Assembly (NCBI GenBank): GCA_002482845.1
Contig: DLGT01000008.1
Coordinates: 18,937-32,096 of the forward strand
Reading direction: 5' to 3'
Length of the DNA: 13,160 bases
Source: Saprospiraceae bacterium UBA7687
GTDB lineage: Bacteria; Bacteroidota; Bacteroidia; Chitinophagales; Saprospiraceae
Positions 1-6,352 of the stretch are shown piece by piece. How positions within the stretch are numbered: the first letter of the stretch is position 1; every line of letters starts with the position of its first letter. Under the pieces are notes generated by a model. That model had not been told where the DNA came from. It worked only from the letters and a program-made list of their open reading frames with translations, and ran no database searches. A program made the position numbers and the translations under genes.

Positions 1-30
1 TTATTAGCACAAGCCCGATTGAAATCATAA
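1..30 (+). CDS. Possible C-terminal tail of an upstream gene (partial)
   Basis: Frame 1 is open from the window edge and reads LLAQARLKS followed by TAA at 28-30, three bases before the next start codon. The codons look like ordinary coding sequence and are richer in GC than what follows. Nine residues are too few to identify a family. Another frame is also open here, so this is only a plausible reading. If real, the KTSC lipoprotein gene would be a downstream member of its operon. Confidence 0.25.
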   Translation, partial: LLAQARLKS

Positions 31-33
31 AAA

Positions 34-465
34 ATGAAAAAGCAAATATTAATAATTTTTATAAGTATCATAATCTTTTCATGCAAAAAAAATAATGCGA
101 CAATAGCAGAAATAAGAAATGAAAAAGAAATCAATTTACTAAATATTAAGAATCACCAAAGAGATTGTGATAAGATTCCTTACATGTTTTCAAGTCTAGA
201 AGATGCAAAAATATTAATTGAAAGTACTAATTGGACATACAAAGATCAAGTAGATATTAAATCAAGCTCTTGGATGAAAAGTGCACAATACTATTCATGT
301 GATAAAGAAACTGGTTATCTCATTATCTGTCTTGAAAACAAATGTTATGTTTTTGATTATGTTGAAAAAGATGTATGGTCAGAATTTAGAAATACTGAAG
401 ATTATGGTAAGTATTACCATAAATTCATAAAGAATAAGTATCAAATGTATGATAGAATTAAATAA
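34..465 (+). CDS. KTSC-domain lipoprotein
   Basis: This 143-residue protein starts with a lipoprotein signal peptide: MKKQ, a hydrophobic run, and a lipobox ending IFSC with Cys17 as the predicted lipidated residue. It is therefore expected to be anchored in the envelope. Residues 77-137 fit the KTSC domain pattern: SSSWMKSAQYY, then a hydrophobic strand, CYVFDYVEKDVWSEF, and a closing YGKYYHKFIKNKYQ. KTSC domains (the family is named after a conserved tetrad) are small and functionally unassigned, and occur alone or attached to other domains. Residues 18-70 are a polar linker with no recognised domain. The start is supported by the leader. The TPR gene follows after 17 bases, so the two are probably co-transcribed. 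Family assignment is by motif reading only; the role is unknown. Confidence 0.8.
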   Translation: MKKQILIIFISIIIFSCKKNNATIAEIRNEKEINLLNIKNHQRDCDKIPYMFSSLEDAKILIESTNWTYKDQVDIKSSSWMKSAQYYSCDKETGYLIICLENKCYVFDYVEKDVWSEFRNTEDYGKYYHKFIKNKYQMYDRIK

Positions 466-482
466 CCCTTAAAAAATATAAA

Positions 483-2036
483 ATGAAAAATTTAAGGTTG
501 ATAATAATCGTTATGTTTTATTCAAGTAGCATCTGTGGACAAGATGAAACGCAAAAATCCGATAAAGAATTAGTTTTGCAAGGTTTGGTGGAGAATCTAT
601 ATAAAGAATACAAAAATGGTATTATATTATTTACGAAGGCAATTGAAATTAATCCTAATAGTGATATGGCTTATTTGGGAAGGGGTAATGCAAAAAATGC
701 TCTTTCAGATTATGAAGGTGCGTTAAAAGATTATGATCTTGCTATTCATATAAATCCATTAAATGGCAATGCTTATGTAAATAGAGGAGAAACTAAAAGT
801 AATTTAGGTGATTACAAAGGAGCACTAGCTGATTTAGCTAGAGGGAAATCCCTTGAACCTGAAAATTCACTCTTTTATGTTATAACTGGTACAGTAAAAA
901 GTGATAATGGCGCATATTTAGAGTCTTTAGACGAGTTTTCAAAAGCCATAGAACTTAATTCTACTAATGCTAATGCATATTACTATCGAGGGTTATCCAA
1001 AGGCAAGTTATTAGATCATTTTGGTGCAATAGATGATTTAACAAATGCAATAAGGATTAATCCAAAGGATGCATCATATTATTTTGAATTAGGGAATTCT
1101 AAAAGAGATATAAATGAACATAATGCAGCTATTTTAGCTTATTCTGAAGCAATAAAACTTGACCCAAATGATGCATCTACTCACAATTTTAGAGGGTTGT
1201 CCAAAAGTGCAATTGATGATGAAGAAGGAGCAATAATAGACTATTCCAAAGCTATTTCACTTTCCAATGACTATGCATCTGCATTCTATAATAGAGGTAG
1301 ATCAAAATCTCACATTAATAATAATGATGGAGCTTTAGATGATTATAATAAAGCAATAGAAATCAATCCAAAATTTGCGGAAGCATATAATAATAGATGT
1401 TTAATAAAATCAATTAGTGGTGACTTTAAAGGTGCAATAGATGATTGTTCAAAAGCTATTGAATTGGAACCCTATTTTTCACAGTCGTATTATAGTAGAG
1501 CAATTTCAAAAAGTAAAATTGGAGATTATTATGGTTCTTTAAATGATTTTACAAAAGGAATTCAAGTTGATTCAAATAACATAGAGATAATAAAAGATTC
1601 TTATCGTCGCATGTCAATGATCAAAAAGAAATTGGGAGATTTGAAAAGTGCTGTAGTTGATTGTACAAAAGCAATAGAAATAGACCCAAAATTTGCTCTT
1701 GCATATGAAGTTCGAGGATTATTAAAAATTGACTTAAACGATTATAGAAGTGCTGTTTTAGATTTTAACAATGCTATTATTTATGATTCTGAAAGCGTTT
1801 TGGCATATGAAGGAAGAGGGCTTGCTTATTTTCATCGGGGGGACTATTTAGCTTCAATAAAGGATTATTCAAAAGTGATTTCACTTGAACCAAAAAATGC
1901 GTTTGCTTATTTCATGAGAGGTAAAGTTAAAGCAATACACTTAAACCAAAATATTAGTGGATGTTTAGATTTAAGTAGGTCCGGTGAACTTGGTTATAGT
2001 GAAGCATATGACTATATAAAGAAATATTGTAAATAA
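483..2036 (+). CDS. Exported protein with 13 TPR motifs
   Basis: A 517-residue protein with an N-terminal signal peptide (hydrophobic residues 5-18, probable cleavage near ICG/Q at 19-20). From about residue 45 it is built almost wholly of tetratricopeptide repeats. The helix-A signature (AYxxRGxxK type) recurs at residues 63, 97, 131, 165, 199, 233, 267, 301, 335, 373, 407, 441 and 475. Spacing is exactly 34 residues except for a single 38-residue step between 335 and 373. Most repeats end in a KAIEINP-like helix B. The last segment (GCLDLSRSGELGYSEAYDYIKKYC) is a capping helix that I associate with Bacteroidota TPR proteins. TPR superhelices bind peptides or scaffold complexes; no enzymatic domain is present and the partner is unknown. 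It lies 17 bases after the KTSC lipoprotein gene, probably in the same transcript. Confidence 0.92.
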   Translation: MKNLRLIIIVMFYSSSICGQDETQKSDKELVLQGLVENLYKEYKNGIILFTKAIEINPNSDMAYLGRGNAKNALSDYEGALKDYDLAIHINPLNGNAYVNRGETKSNLGDYKGALADLARGKSLEPENSLFYVITGTVKSDNGAYLESLDEFSKAIELNSTNANAYYYRGLSKGKLLDHFGAIDDLTNAIRINPKDASYYFELGNSKRDINEHNAAILAYSEAIKLDPNDASTHNFRGLSKSAIDDEEGAIIDYSKAISLSNDYASAFYNRGRSKSHINNNDGALDDYNKAIEINPKFAEAYNNRCLIKSISGDFKGAIDDCSKAIELEPYFSQSYYSRAISKSKIGDYYGSLNDFTKGIQVDSNNIEIIKDSYRRMSMIKKKLGDLKSAVVDCTKAIEIDPKFALAYEVRGLLKIDLNDYRSAVLDFNNAIIYDSESVLAYEGRGLAYFHRGDYLASIKDYSKVISLEPKNAFAYFMRGKVKAIHLNQNISGCLDLSRSGELGYSEAYDYIKKYCK

Positions 2037-2068
2037 TCTTAGTGGGCTGAACCAGTCGGTTTTAATTG

Positions 2069-2107
2069 AAAAATCTAAATTACTTATTAAATTTTATTTG
2101 GATTTTT
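2069..2107. terminator. Possible bidirectional terminator hairpin
   Basis: AAAATCTAAAT (2070-2080) pairs with ATTTGGATTTT (2096-2106) through one G-T wobble, extendable by 2069/2107, around a 15-base loop. It lies between the convergent TPR gene and the minus-strand TIR-like gene, with T- or A-rich edges on either strand. The stem is almost pure AT and so weak, and no separate U-tract follows it. The rest of 2037-2189 shows nothing else. Confidence 0.35.
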
Positions 2108-2189
2108 ATTAACTCACTTAATAATTATTCTTAATTAAAGACTGAACAATAAAATTTAAACCTAAGCATATTACTTAAGCTGCGTCAAT

Positions 2190-2801
2190 TCATTTATTAT
2201 CAAGTGCCAGCCATGTAGAAACTAAAGATGAATATTCATCAAACGTTAGTTCAGAAACGACCCATTTGGCTTCTTTACATAATTCAGGTAAAGAATCAGT
2301 AAAATTATTAAACTCTCTAAAAATAATAGATGCGCTTGGAATCATTTTGTTTGTTCTTTTTGCTAACCAATCTCTAACACATTTTATAGCTTTTTCAGGA
2401 TCATCTTGATGGTTTTTAATATCTTGACCTGAAATATCAGATATAAATTGTTTGAATCTGTACTGATCGCTTTCAATTATTAGATATTCTTTATTTTTAT
2501 GAATTTTTTTTCCAAAATTAATACTTCCAATTACAACTCCTAATTCAAGAGGCATATTAAATCTTGGCAATTGATTATGCACATCTAGACCAACTCGAGA
2601 AATATCATGAATAGAATATTGAGATTCACCAATTAATTTAATTATATTTTGAATCCTAATTTTTGAAGTATCATCAAATTCTTTAGAACACCTAAGTATG
2701 AAGCCACATCTATGGACAGTAAAAAGAATTGCATTAAATAAATTATCATAATCAGCATCAAATGGACAATTTAGAAATACATTTTTTGAAAATTTTTTCA
2801 T
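2190..2801 (-). CDS. TIR/deoxyribosyltransferase-like protein, putative NAD- or nucleotide-acting effector
   Basis: A 203-residue soluble protein without a signal peptide. It opens with a beta strand and the motif NVFLNCPFDADY (7-18), followed by a helix and a second strand ending in GFILRCS (33-39). Next come IHDISR (64-69) and RFNMPLELG (80-88), then SDISGQDI (121-128). The order (opening strand, charged helix, s-IHDIS strand, R-x-N-x-x-x-E-L-G) resembles Rossmann-like nucleoside deoxyribosyltransferases and the TIR-like domain of CBASS/Pycsar effectors, in which the Glu of the ELG motif is catalytic; here that would be Glu86. I recognise the sequence as a widespread bacterial family but know no characterised member. 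NAD or nucleotide cleavage is inference from motifs. The gene starts six bases after a small basic ORF, which is surely in the same operon. It could instead be a plain nucleotide-binding protein. Confidence 0.75.
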   Translation of the reverse strand: MKKFSKNVFLNCPFDADYDNLFNAILFTVHRCGFILRCSKEFDDTSKIRIQNIIKLIGESQYSIHDISRVGLDVHNQLPRFNMPLELGVVIGSINFGKKIHKNKEYLIIESDQYRFKQFISDISGQDIKNHQDDPEKAIKCVRDWLAKRTNKMIPSASIIFREFNNFTDSLPELCKEAKWVVSELTFDEYSSLVSTWLALDNK

Positions 2802-2807
2802 GTAGAA

Positions 2808-3092
2808 TTATTTATCAATAGATTTATTACGAACAGCAATCACAGCTCTTTCGGCTGCAAGTGCTGTGGAATTTTTGATGTTTGGGTTTGATTGCACACT
2901 TACATTTTTCGTTTTTACACCCTTAAATGGTTTACCATCTGTTTTGACATCCATAAATTTTCCTGTTTTGGAATCTCTTCTAATATAATGACCAGTTGTT
3001 GGATTTAATACTTGTGAACTTCCTGAAACTGTACTCTTAGAAGTATTTTTATCTGTATTTTTTGACATGCTTTTTGGTTTATGTGCTCGCAT
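2808..3092 (-). CDS. Small basic Ser/Thr/Lys-rich protein, partner of the TIR-like gene
   Basis: A 94-residue protein (86 if it begins at Met9, codon 3066-3068). The first 25-30 residues are Lys/Ser/Thr-rich and probably disordered. The core (VLNPTTGHYIRRDSKTGKFMDVK, then DGKPFKGVK) has a conserved-looking RRDSKTGKFMDVK motif, and the C-terminus (ALAAERAVIAVRNKS) looks helical. No characterised family is recognised; I have the impression that small proteins with an RD-TG-F-DVK motif are widespread. Met9 may be the true start because the best promoter box (3106-3113) would leave only about seven bases of leader for Met1 and about thirty for Met9. It lies six bases upstream of the TIR-like gene. 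An antitoxin, nucleic-acid-binding or sensor role is possible but not shown. Confidence 0.7.
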   Translation of the reverse strand: MRAHKPKSMSKNTDKNTSKSTVSGSSQVLNPTTGHYIRRDSKTGKFMDVKTDGKPFKGVKTKNVSVQSNPNIKNSTALAAERAVIAVRNKSIDK

Positions 3093-3105
3093 TAAAATAT
3101 AATGG

Positions 3106-3113
3106 CAAATTTA
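3106..3113 (-). promoter_or_regulatory. Candidate -7 promoter box (TAAATTTG) for the small basic/TIR-like operon
   Basis: On the minus strand this reads TAAATTTG, a full match to the Bacteroidota -7 consensus TAnnTTTG. A TTTG at -33 is not at the usual spacing. The expected transcription start near 3100 is hard to reconcile with translation from 3092 and favours the Met9 start at 3068. The rest of 3093-3228 holds only AT-rich sequence with a weak 5-bp hairpin at 3183-3195. Confidence 0.4.
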
Positions 3114-3228
3114 TACTGCCCAATACTATTCTCATAACTTTAACAAACATCTTTTTAATCAATGTGAATATTTGGATCAATTATTTGTTGCAAATCAATT
3201 TCATCTCATTTTAATATCTTCCTCATTT

Positions 3229-4302
3229 TCATTCTAACGCCCCCATTATTTTACCCAAAATAAAGTAGGCCCTAGTGTGGGGATACCAATTGCCATATGC
3301 TGAAGATGTCATAGCGATGACCATGTTTTTGTCTGGAATGATGACCAAATGATTGCCACCATTGCCAGATGCCCATAGATAGTTGGTTTCTTCCTTGCCA
3401 AACTTCCTTTTTGATCTGTACCACAACATACCATATCCATCGGCCAAAGGATTGTAGCCCCCAATGGCGGTAGAGTGTTCGGATAGCAGTCGATCCATAT
3501 AGTCACCATCCGCTAGTTGTACATCGCCCCACTTACCTTTATTAGCTACCAACAGGCCTAGTTTCGCAAAATCTAAGGTAGAAAGGTAAAGGTTGCCAGC
3601 TGCACCTGTCTGATTGGCAGCATTGGTGTACCAATAAAACTCTTTGATACCTAATGGGTCAAACACTTTTTGTTTTGCAAAATCCCTTAAACTCATACCA
3701 GATTTTTCTTCTATGATAGCACCGATCAAGACAGCATTTATATCTGCATACACCCATTTCGTTCCTGGTTCGCTCGATAGTGGAATACTCAATAGATAGT
3801 TAAGCCATTCATCTTTTGCGATCCATTTACCTTCGCTACCCATTGTACTAGGATCGTCCGAATCCGCATCCAAGCCTGACACCATATTGAGCAAATGTAT
3901 CAGCTTTACTTTTTTATAATCTTTTTGCATGGCAGGGTATTTCTCCTTAGAAAAGAAGCTGTACACATCCTGATCTAGATTTTGAACCAATCCTTCTTTG
4001 ATCGCTACGCCCAATAATAATGCTGTGATGCTTTTGCCTGCCGATCTTATATCGTGAATGTGGTTTCGCCAAAAGGTGTTGTAATAATTCTCCATCACTA
4101 TTTTATGGTCTTTGATGACTACCAATCCACGAAAATCTCTTTTTGTGAAATTGGAGATGGTATCTTGTAACGCTTGGATGGAATCTACATTAAAACCAGC
4201 ATCTTTGGGAGTAATCGTTGGGATATTGGGGATGGCTTTCATCTGTGCTTGTGTGGTGTAACACAAAAACAAAAGAAAGATGATGATTAATTTTTGTTTC
4301 AT
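3229..4302 (-). CDS. Periplasmic serine hydrolase of the beta-lactamase/PBP (class C-like) family
   Basis: A 357-residue protein with a Sec signal peptide (1-20, ending QAQ). The beta-lactamase family fold is marked by the SxxK motif S87-A-G-K90 with the nucleophile and general base, followed by helix ITALLLGVAIKEG. HLLNMVSGL (136-144) and SEPGTKWVYADINAVLIGAIIE (177-198) carry the second motif as Y185-A-D187, where the usual YxN has Asp for Asn. The third region, WASGNGGNHLVIIP (310-323), is typical of esterase or peptidase relatives rather than true beta-lactamases. Substrate cannot be told: ester, D-peptide or amide hydrolysis are all possible. In hand-counted lines its GC is a little above 40 percent, against the mid-thirties in the TIR-like gene. 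It is probably transcribed alone from the box inside the upstream repeat. Confidence 0.9.
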   Translation of the reverse strand: MKQKLIIIFLLFLCYTTQAQMKAIPNIPTITPKDAGFNVDSIQALQDTISNFTKRDFRGLVVIKDHKIVMENYYNTFWRNHIHDIRSAGKSITALLLGVAIKEGLVQNLDQDVYSFFSKEKYPAMQKDYKKVKLIHLLNMVSGLDADSDDPSTMGSEGKWIAKDEWLNYLLSIPLSSEPGTKWVYADINAVLIGAIIEEKSGMSLRDFAKQKVFDPLGIKEFYWYTNAANQTGAAGNLYLSTLDFAKLGLLVANKGKWGDVQLADGDYMDRLLSEHSTAIGGYNPLADGYGMLWYRSKRKFGKEETNYLWASGNGGNHLVIIPDKNMVIAMTSSAYGNWYPHTRAYFILGKIMGALE

Positions 4303-4371
4303 ACTTTTGAGATGGATGATGATACTTAGGGTTTCTGGATAGTGATCAGGCGTTTAAACTATATTGTAATG

Positions 4372-4445
4372 ACAACAAATGTAAATCACAGATGTGAAAT
4401 CTCATAGGTTTTTTGGGGAATAGTTTTGAATGTGGGTTAGGGGAG
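4372..4445. repeat. Family 1 intergenic repeat, copy 1 (carries a promoter box)
   Basis: The first 58 bases (4372-4429) are identical to 5739-5796, and the whole element resembles 6266-6337, including the terminal GTGGGTTAGGGGAG shared only with copy 3. It contains TCACAGATGTGA (an inverted TCACA/TGTGA pair) and, on the minus strand, TACATTTG at 4376-4383. It sits 70 bases upstream of the serine hydrolase gene. No ORF crosses it. Confidence 0.9.
4376..4383 (-). promoter_or_regulatory. Candidate -7 box (TACATTTG) for the serine hydrolase gene, inside repeat copy 1
   Basis: TACATTTG on the minus strand matches TAnnTTTG exactly and would give a leader of about 65 bases to the ATG at 4302. No TTTG is found at the -33 position, so the call rests on the -7 box and on its conservation in all three repeat copies. 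Confidence 0.4.
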
Positions 4446-4453
4446 TAATTGGA

Positions 4454-4474
4454 GCACAAGTTGCAAACTTGCGC
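4454..4474. repeat. REP-like hairpin
   Basis: GCACAAGTT (4454-4462) pairs with AACTTGCGC (4466-4474) around the three-base loop GCA, with a single A-C mismatch. It lies between the end of one minus-strand gene and the promoter of the next and is not followed by a T-run on either strand. That favours a REP-type palindrome over a terminator. The remaining 4475-4601 shows nothing recognisable. Confidence 0.55.
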
Positions 4475-4601
4475 CAACAAAGGAGGCAAAGGGCGAATTA
4501 TAAATTCTTAATATATAGGATCAAAGTCACAGAGAATGACCATCTAGATCTGATATTGTGCTTTTCAGCGCTACATTAAAGATTGTTCAGATAAAATTGC
4601 C

Positions 4602-5408
4602 TTAGCTAACTGCAACAGAAAATTCTATAGACCACTTATTGCTTTCTGGGTATTTTTTAATGCTTATCCAAAACATAGAAAGATTCAAGATCTCTTGGTA
4701 CTGCGAATGTTCGTTTATATTTAGCAACGATTCATTTATTTCTTTGTAGGTATTTGGATAAACAATTGCTTTGCGTGCTATGTAAAGTATTAAATTTTTG
4801 ACTTCCGAAAGTCTTATTTCTGGTAATAGGAGTTCCATGGAATATCCTTCCCATCCAACTTTAATTATTTTTGTATAGCCGTTTTGCAATTTTGTAATTT
4901 CTAATTTTTCGCCACCTTTACTTTTATTTGGGTCATAGTATTCAACTGTTTCACATAAAGGCTTATAATATGTTTCTATATATTTAGTTAGTTCCGTTTC
5001 CATTTGATGTCCTTCATAACTATCTTCATTAGCCTTTTCAAAATGTTTAAAAACAGGATTTGTAGAAGGAAAAGGCGTATTAGGGAGTTTGCTTAGGTAC
5101 CCATCGAAAGCATAGCCAATCGTATTGTTATATTTGACCAAGAGCCAATTTCCTTTTATATTTTCAATTTCGATAGCATTGTCATAAGCATTTTCTGGTA
5201 TCTCTAAGATTTGTACTTTTTGGCCAAATTCGATTTTCTTGATTACTTTAGCATTCATATTTTGTTGTTCTCTAATGTTTAAACCATTGAAGGCATAGAC
5301 ATACATAGTATCGTTTATGGCGTAATTTATACTTTGACTTACTAATTTCATGCCCGATGAAACAAGTAGGAGGAATATGGAGATTATTTTAAAGGTTAGG
5401 GTTTTCAT
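4602..5408 (-). CDS. Exported SH3b-domain protein (paralogue of the 8639-9358 product)
   Basis: A 268-residue protein with a Sec signal peptide (residues 1-25, ending KLVSQS). Residues about 36-106 form a bacterial SH3 domain: YAFNGLNIRE, a lysine-rich strand with FGQKVQILEI, then GNWLLVKYNNTIGYAFDGYLS. Such domains usually bind cell-wall peptides or proteins. The remaining 160 residues have no recognised domain, but the segment GWEGYSMELLLPEIRLSEVKNLILYIA corresponds to a matching segment of the second SH3b protein in this window, so the two are homologous over their whole length. The start codon overlaps the stop of the preceding 99-residue gene by four bases (ATGA), indicating translational coupling. 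Function is unknown; an envelope sensor or a self-protection protein would fit. Confidence 0.85.
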   Translation of the reverse strand: MKTLTFKIISIFLLLVSSGMKLVSQSINYAINDTMYVYAFNGLNIREQQNMNAKVIKKIEFGQKVQILEIPENAYDNAIEIENIKGNWLLVKYNNTIGYAFDGYLSKLPNTPFPSTNPVFKHFEKANEDSYEGHQMETELTKYIETYYKPLCETVEYYDPNKSKGGEKLEITKLQNGYTKIIKVGWEGYSMELLLPEIRLSEVKNLILYIARKAIVYPNTYKEINESLLNINEHSQYQEILNLSMFWISIKKYPESNKWSIEFSVAVS

Positions 5409-5704
5409 ATTGAGGCTTTTGGTGTAGGTTCATAAAATATATGAAATTTGTTTGCTTCCCACCAATTCAAAATATCTAAATATACTAATTTTGCTTTACT
5501 GTCGTCAATCTCTCCACCGTATGTAAGGATTTCGGTTGTTGAAATTAAACCTTCAATTTTAGTGACAGATTCTCCTTCTGTTAATAGATTGAATATTCTA
5601 TCAATCACTTCAGTATCTTTAGACATTGTTATTAGACCATATTTATATAGTATTTTACTTATGTCCATTTTGTAACTATGGTAATTATCAAATTGCTTTT
5701 CCAC
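5405..5704 (-). CDS. Small cytoplasmic protein of unknown function, coupled to the SH3b gene
   Basis: A 99-residue soluble protein without a signal peptide, not recognised. Predicted features are a mostly helical N-terminal half (KMDISKILYKYGLI, then EVIDRIFNLLTEGESVTKIEGLIS) and a tryptophan-containing helix (LDILNWWEANKFHIFYEP) near the end. The longest reading starts with GTG at 5702-5704. The first ATG is at 5666-5668 (Met13 of the long form) and would give 87 residues. The promoter box in repeat copy 2 (5743-5750) allows either start. Its TGA overlaps the ATG of the SH3b gene, so the two proteins are made together and may interact or share a pathway. Confidence 0.7.
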   Translation of the reverse strand: MEKQFDNYHSYKMDISKILYKYGLITMSKDTEVIDRIFNLLTEGESVTKIEGLISTTEILTYGGEIDDSKAKLVYLDILNWWEANKFHIFYEPTPKASI

Positions 5705-5738
5705 TTTTTTATTGGTTTTATGTCATATGGTTTATTGT

Positions 5739-5796
5739 ACAACAAATGTAAATCACAGATGTGAAATCTCATAGGTTTTTTGGGGAATAGTTTTGA
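5739..5796. repeat. Family 1 intergenic repeat, copy 2
   Basis: These 58 bases are identical to 4372-4429, then similarity stops abruptly. The left flank (ATTGTA, then CAAC) looks like a shortened version of the left flank of copy 1. The copy lies 35 bases upstream of the 99-residue/SH3b pair. The adjoining stretch to 5831 holds a small inverted repeat, TGACC (5809-5813) with GGTCA (5823-5827). Confidence 0.9.
5743..5750 (-). promoter_or_regulatory. Candidate -7 box (TACATTTG) for the 99-residue/SH3b pair, inside repeat copy 2
   Basis: This is the same octamer and context as in copy 1, pointing into the minus-strand pair and predicting a leader of roughly 33 bases to the GTG start at 5704. 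The -33 element is not evident. Confidence 0.4.
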
Positions 5797-5831
5797 GTAC
5801 GTATACTTTGACCATCAGGTACGGTCACATC

Positions 5832-6209
5832 TTATTGTAATAGCAGAAAAGGTAATAAAAACAGAATAGTCCCTAACAAAAAAACAAAAGTCAATATATG
5901 GATTTTATAATGATTTGCTCTTAAGAAAATAAACTGTTGGATCATTCTAATCAGCCAAAATATTGAATTCCCAACCAAAAACCAGTTTCCTAGGGAAGTA
6001 GTCAAAAGCTCCGTTGGAAAAACAAAACAAATGGTGGCAGTAAATATAAAATAATAGCAGATTTGAATGTTTAGAATCTGCATGATAGCTTTATTAGCAA
6101 AACTTAATTTTTTTAAATCCTTATCCCATTGAAACAGTTTCCAAAACCCCAAGTGGAACAATGCAAATAAAATATTATAAACGCCACAAATAAATATTAT
6201 TGTTTTCAA
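5832..6209 (-). CDS. Small four-helix integral membrane protein
   Basis: A 125-residue very hydrophobic protein with four probable transmembrane helices: about 3-24 (IIFICGVYNILFALFHLGFW), 47-66, 72-92 and 103-124. A charged cytoplasmic loop KLFQWDKDLKKLSFANKA lies between helices 1 and 2. It resembles a family of unassigned Bacteroidota membrane proteins that I recognise by the FALFHL-FWKLF-W-KDL-LSF-N-AIMQ-LN pattern. No catalytic residues stand out. The start is TTG (6207-6209, reading TTGAAAACA): an in-frame stop lies at 6222-6224 and no ATG occurs between, so a non-ATG start is needed unless Met43 is used, which would remove helix 1. It appears to be transcribed alone from repeat copy 3. 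Confidence 0.8.
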   Translation of the reverse strand: MKTIIFICGVYNILFALFHLGFWKLFQWDKDLKKLSFANKAIMQILNIQICYYFIFTATICFVFPTELLTTSLGNWFLVGNSIFWLIRMIQQFIFLRANHYKIHILTFVFLLGTILFLLPFLLLQ

Positions 6210-6265
6210 ATCGATGGTGTCTTAGGTTACATAAATAGCATACCAGCAAAGGATCTTATATTCAG

Positions 6266-6337
6266 AACAAATGTAAATCACAGAGATGAAATCTAATAGT
6301 TTTTGTGGGGAATAGTTTTGGATGTGGGTTAGGGGAG
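6266..6337. repeat. Family 1 intergenic repeat, copy 3
   Basis: A diverged copy of the element at 4372-4445. The core is the same with scattered changes (CAGAGATG for CAGATGTG, which removes the TCACA/TGTGA inverted pair; TTTTTGTGGGG for TTTTTTGGGG), and it shares with copy 1 the terminal GTGGGTTAGGGGAG. It lies 56 bases upstream of the membrane protein gene. Just after it, 6341-6351 (GTCATTACAAT) is the exact reverse complement of 4363-4373, the left flank of copy 1. Confidence 0.85.
6268..6275 (-). promoter_or_regulatory. Candidate -7 box (TACATTTG) for the membrane protein gene, inside repeat copy 3
   Basis: The octamer is kept intact although the repeat around it has diverged. It predicts a leader of about 50 bases to the TTG start at 6209. 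No -33 TTTG at standard spacing is seen. Confidence 0.4.
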
Positions 6338-6352
6338 AAGGTCATTACAATG

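Noticed and set aside
3183..3195. ATTTG/CAAAT hairpin as the terminator of the serine hydrolase gene
   Set aside because: A five-base AT-rich stem without a U-run is too weak to call.
3309..3509. Second minus-strand frame inside the serine hydrolase gene
   Set aside because: It overlaps the clear hydrolase frame in another phase and has no recognisable features.
5448..5675. Plus-strand ORFs inside minus-strand genes (here and at 6390, 8175, 8616, 9120, 9718, 10071 and 11477)
   Set aside because: All lie antisense within better supported genes, lack leaders, domains or promoters, and have low-complexity composition typical of shadow frames.
5809..5827. TGACC/GGTCA inverted repeat as a terminator for the membrane protein gene
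   Set aside because: The stem is five bases with a nine-base loop and no U-tract follows on the minus strand.
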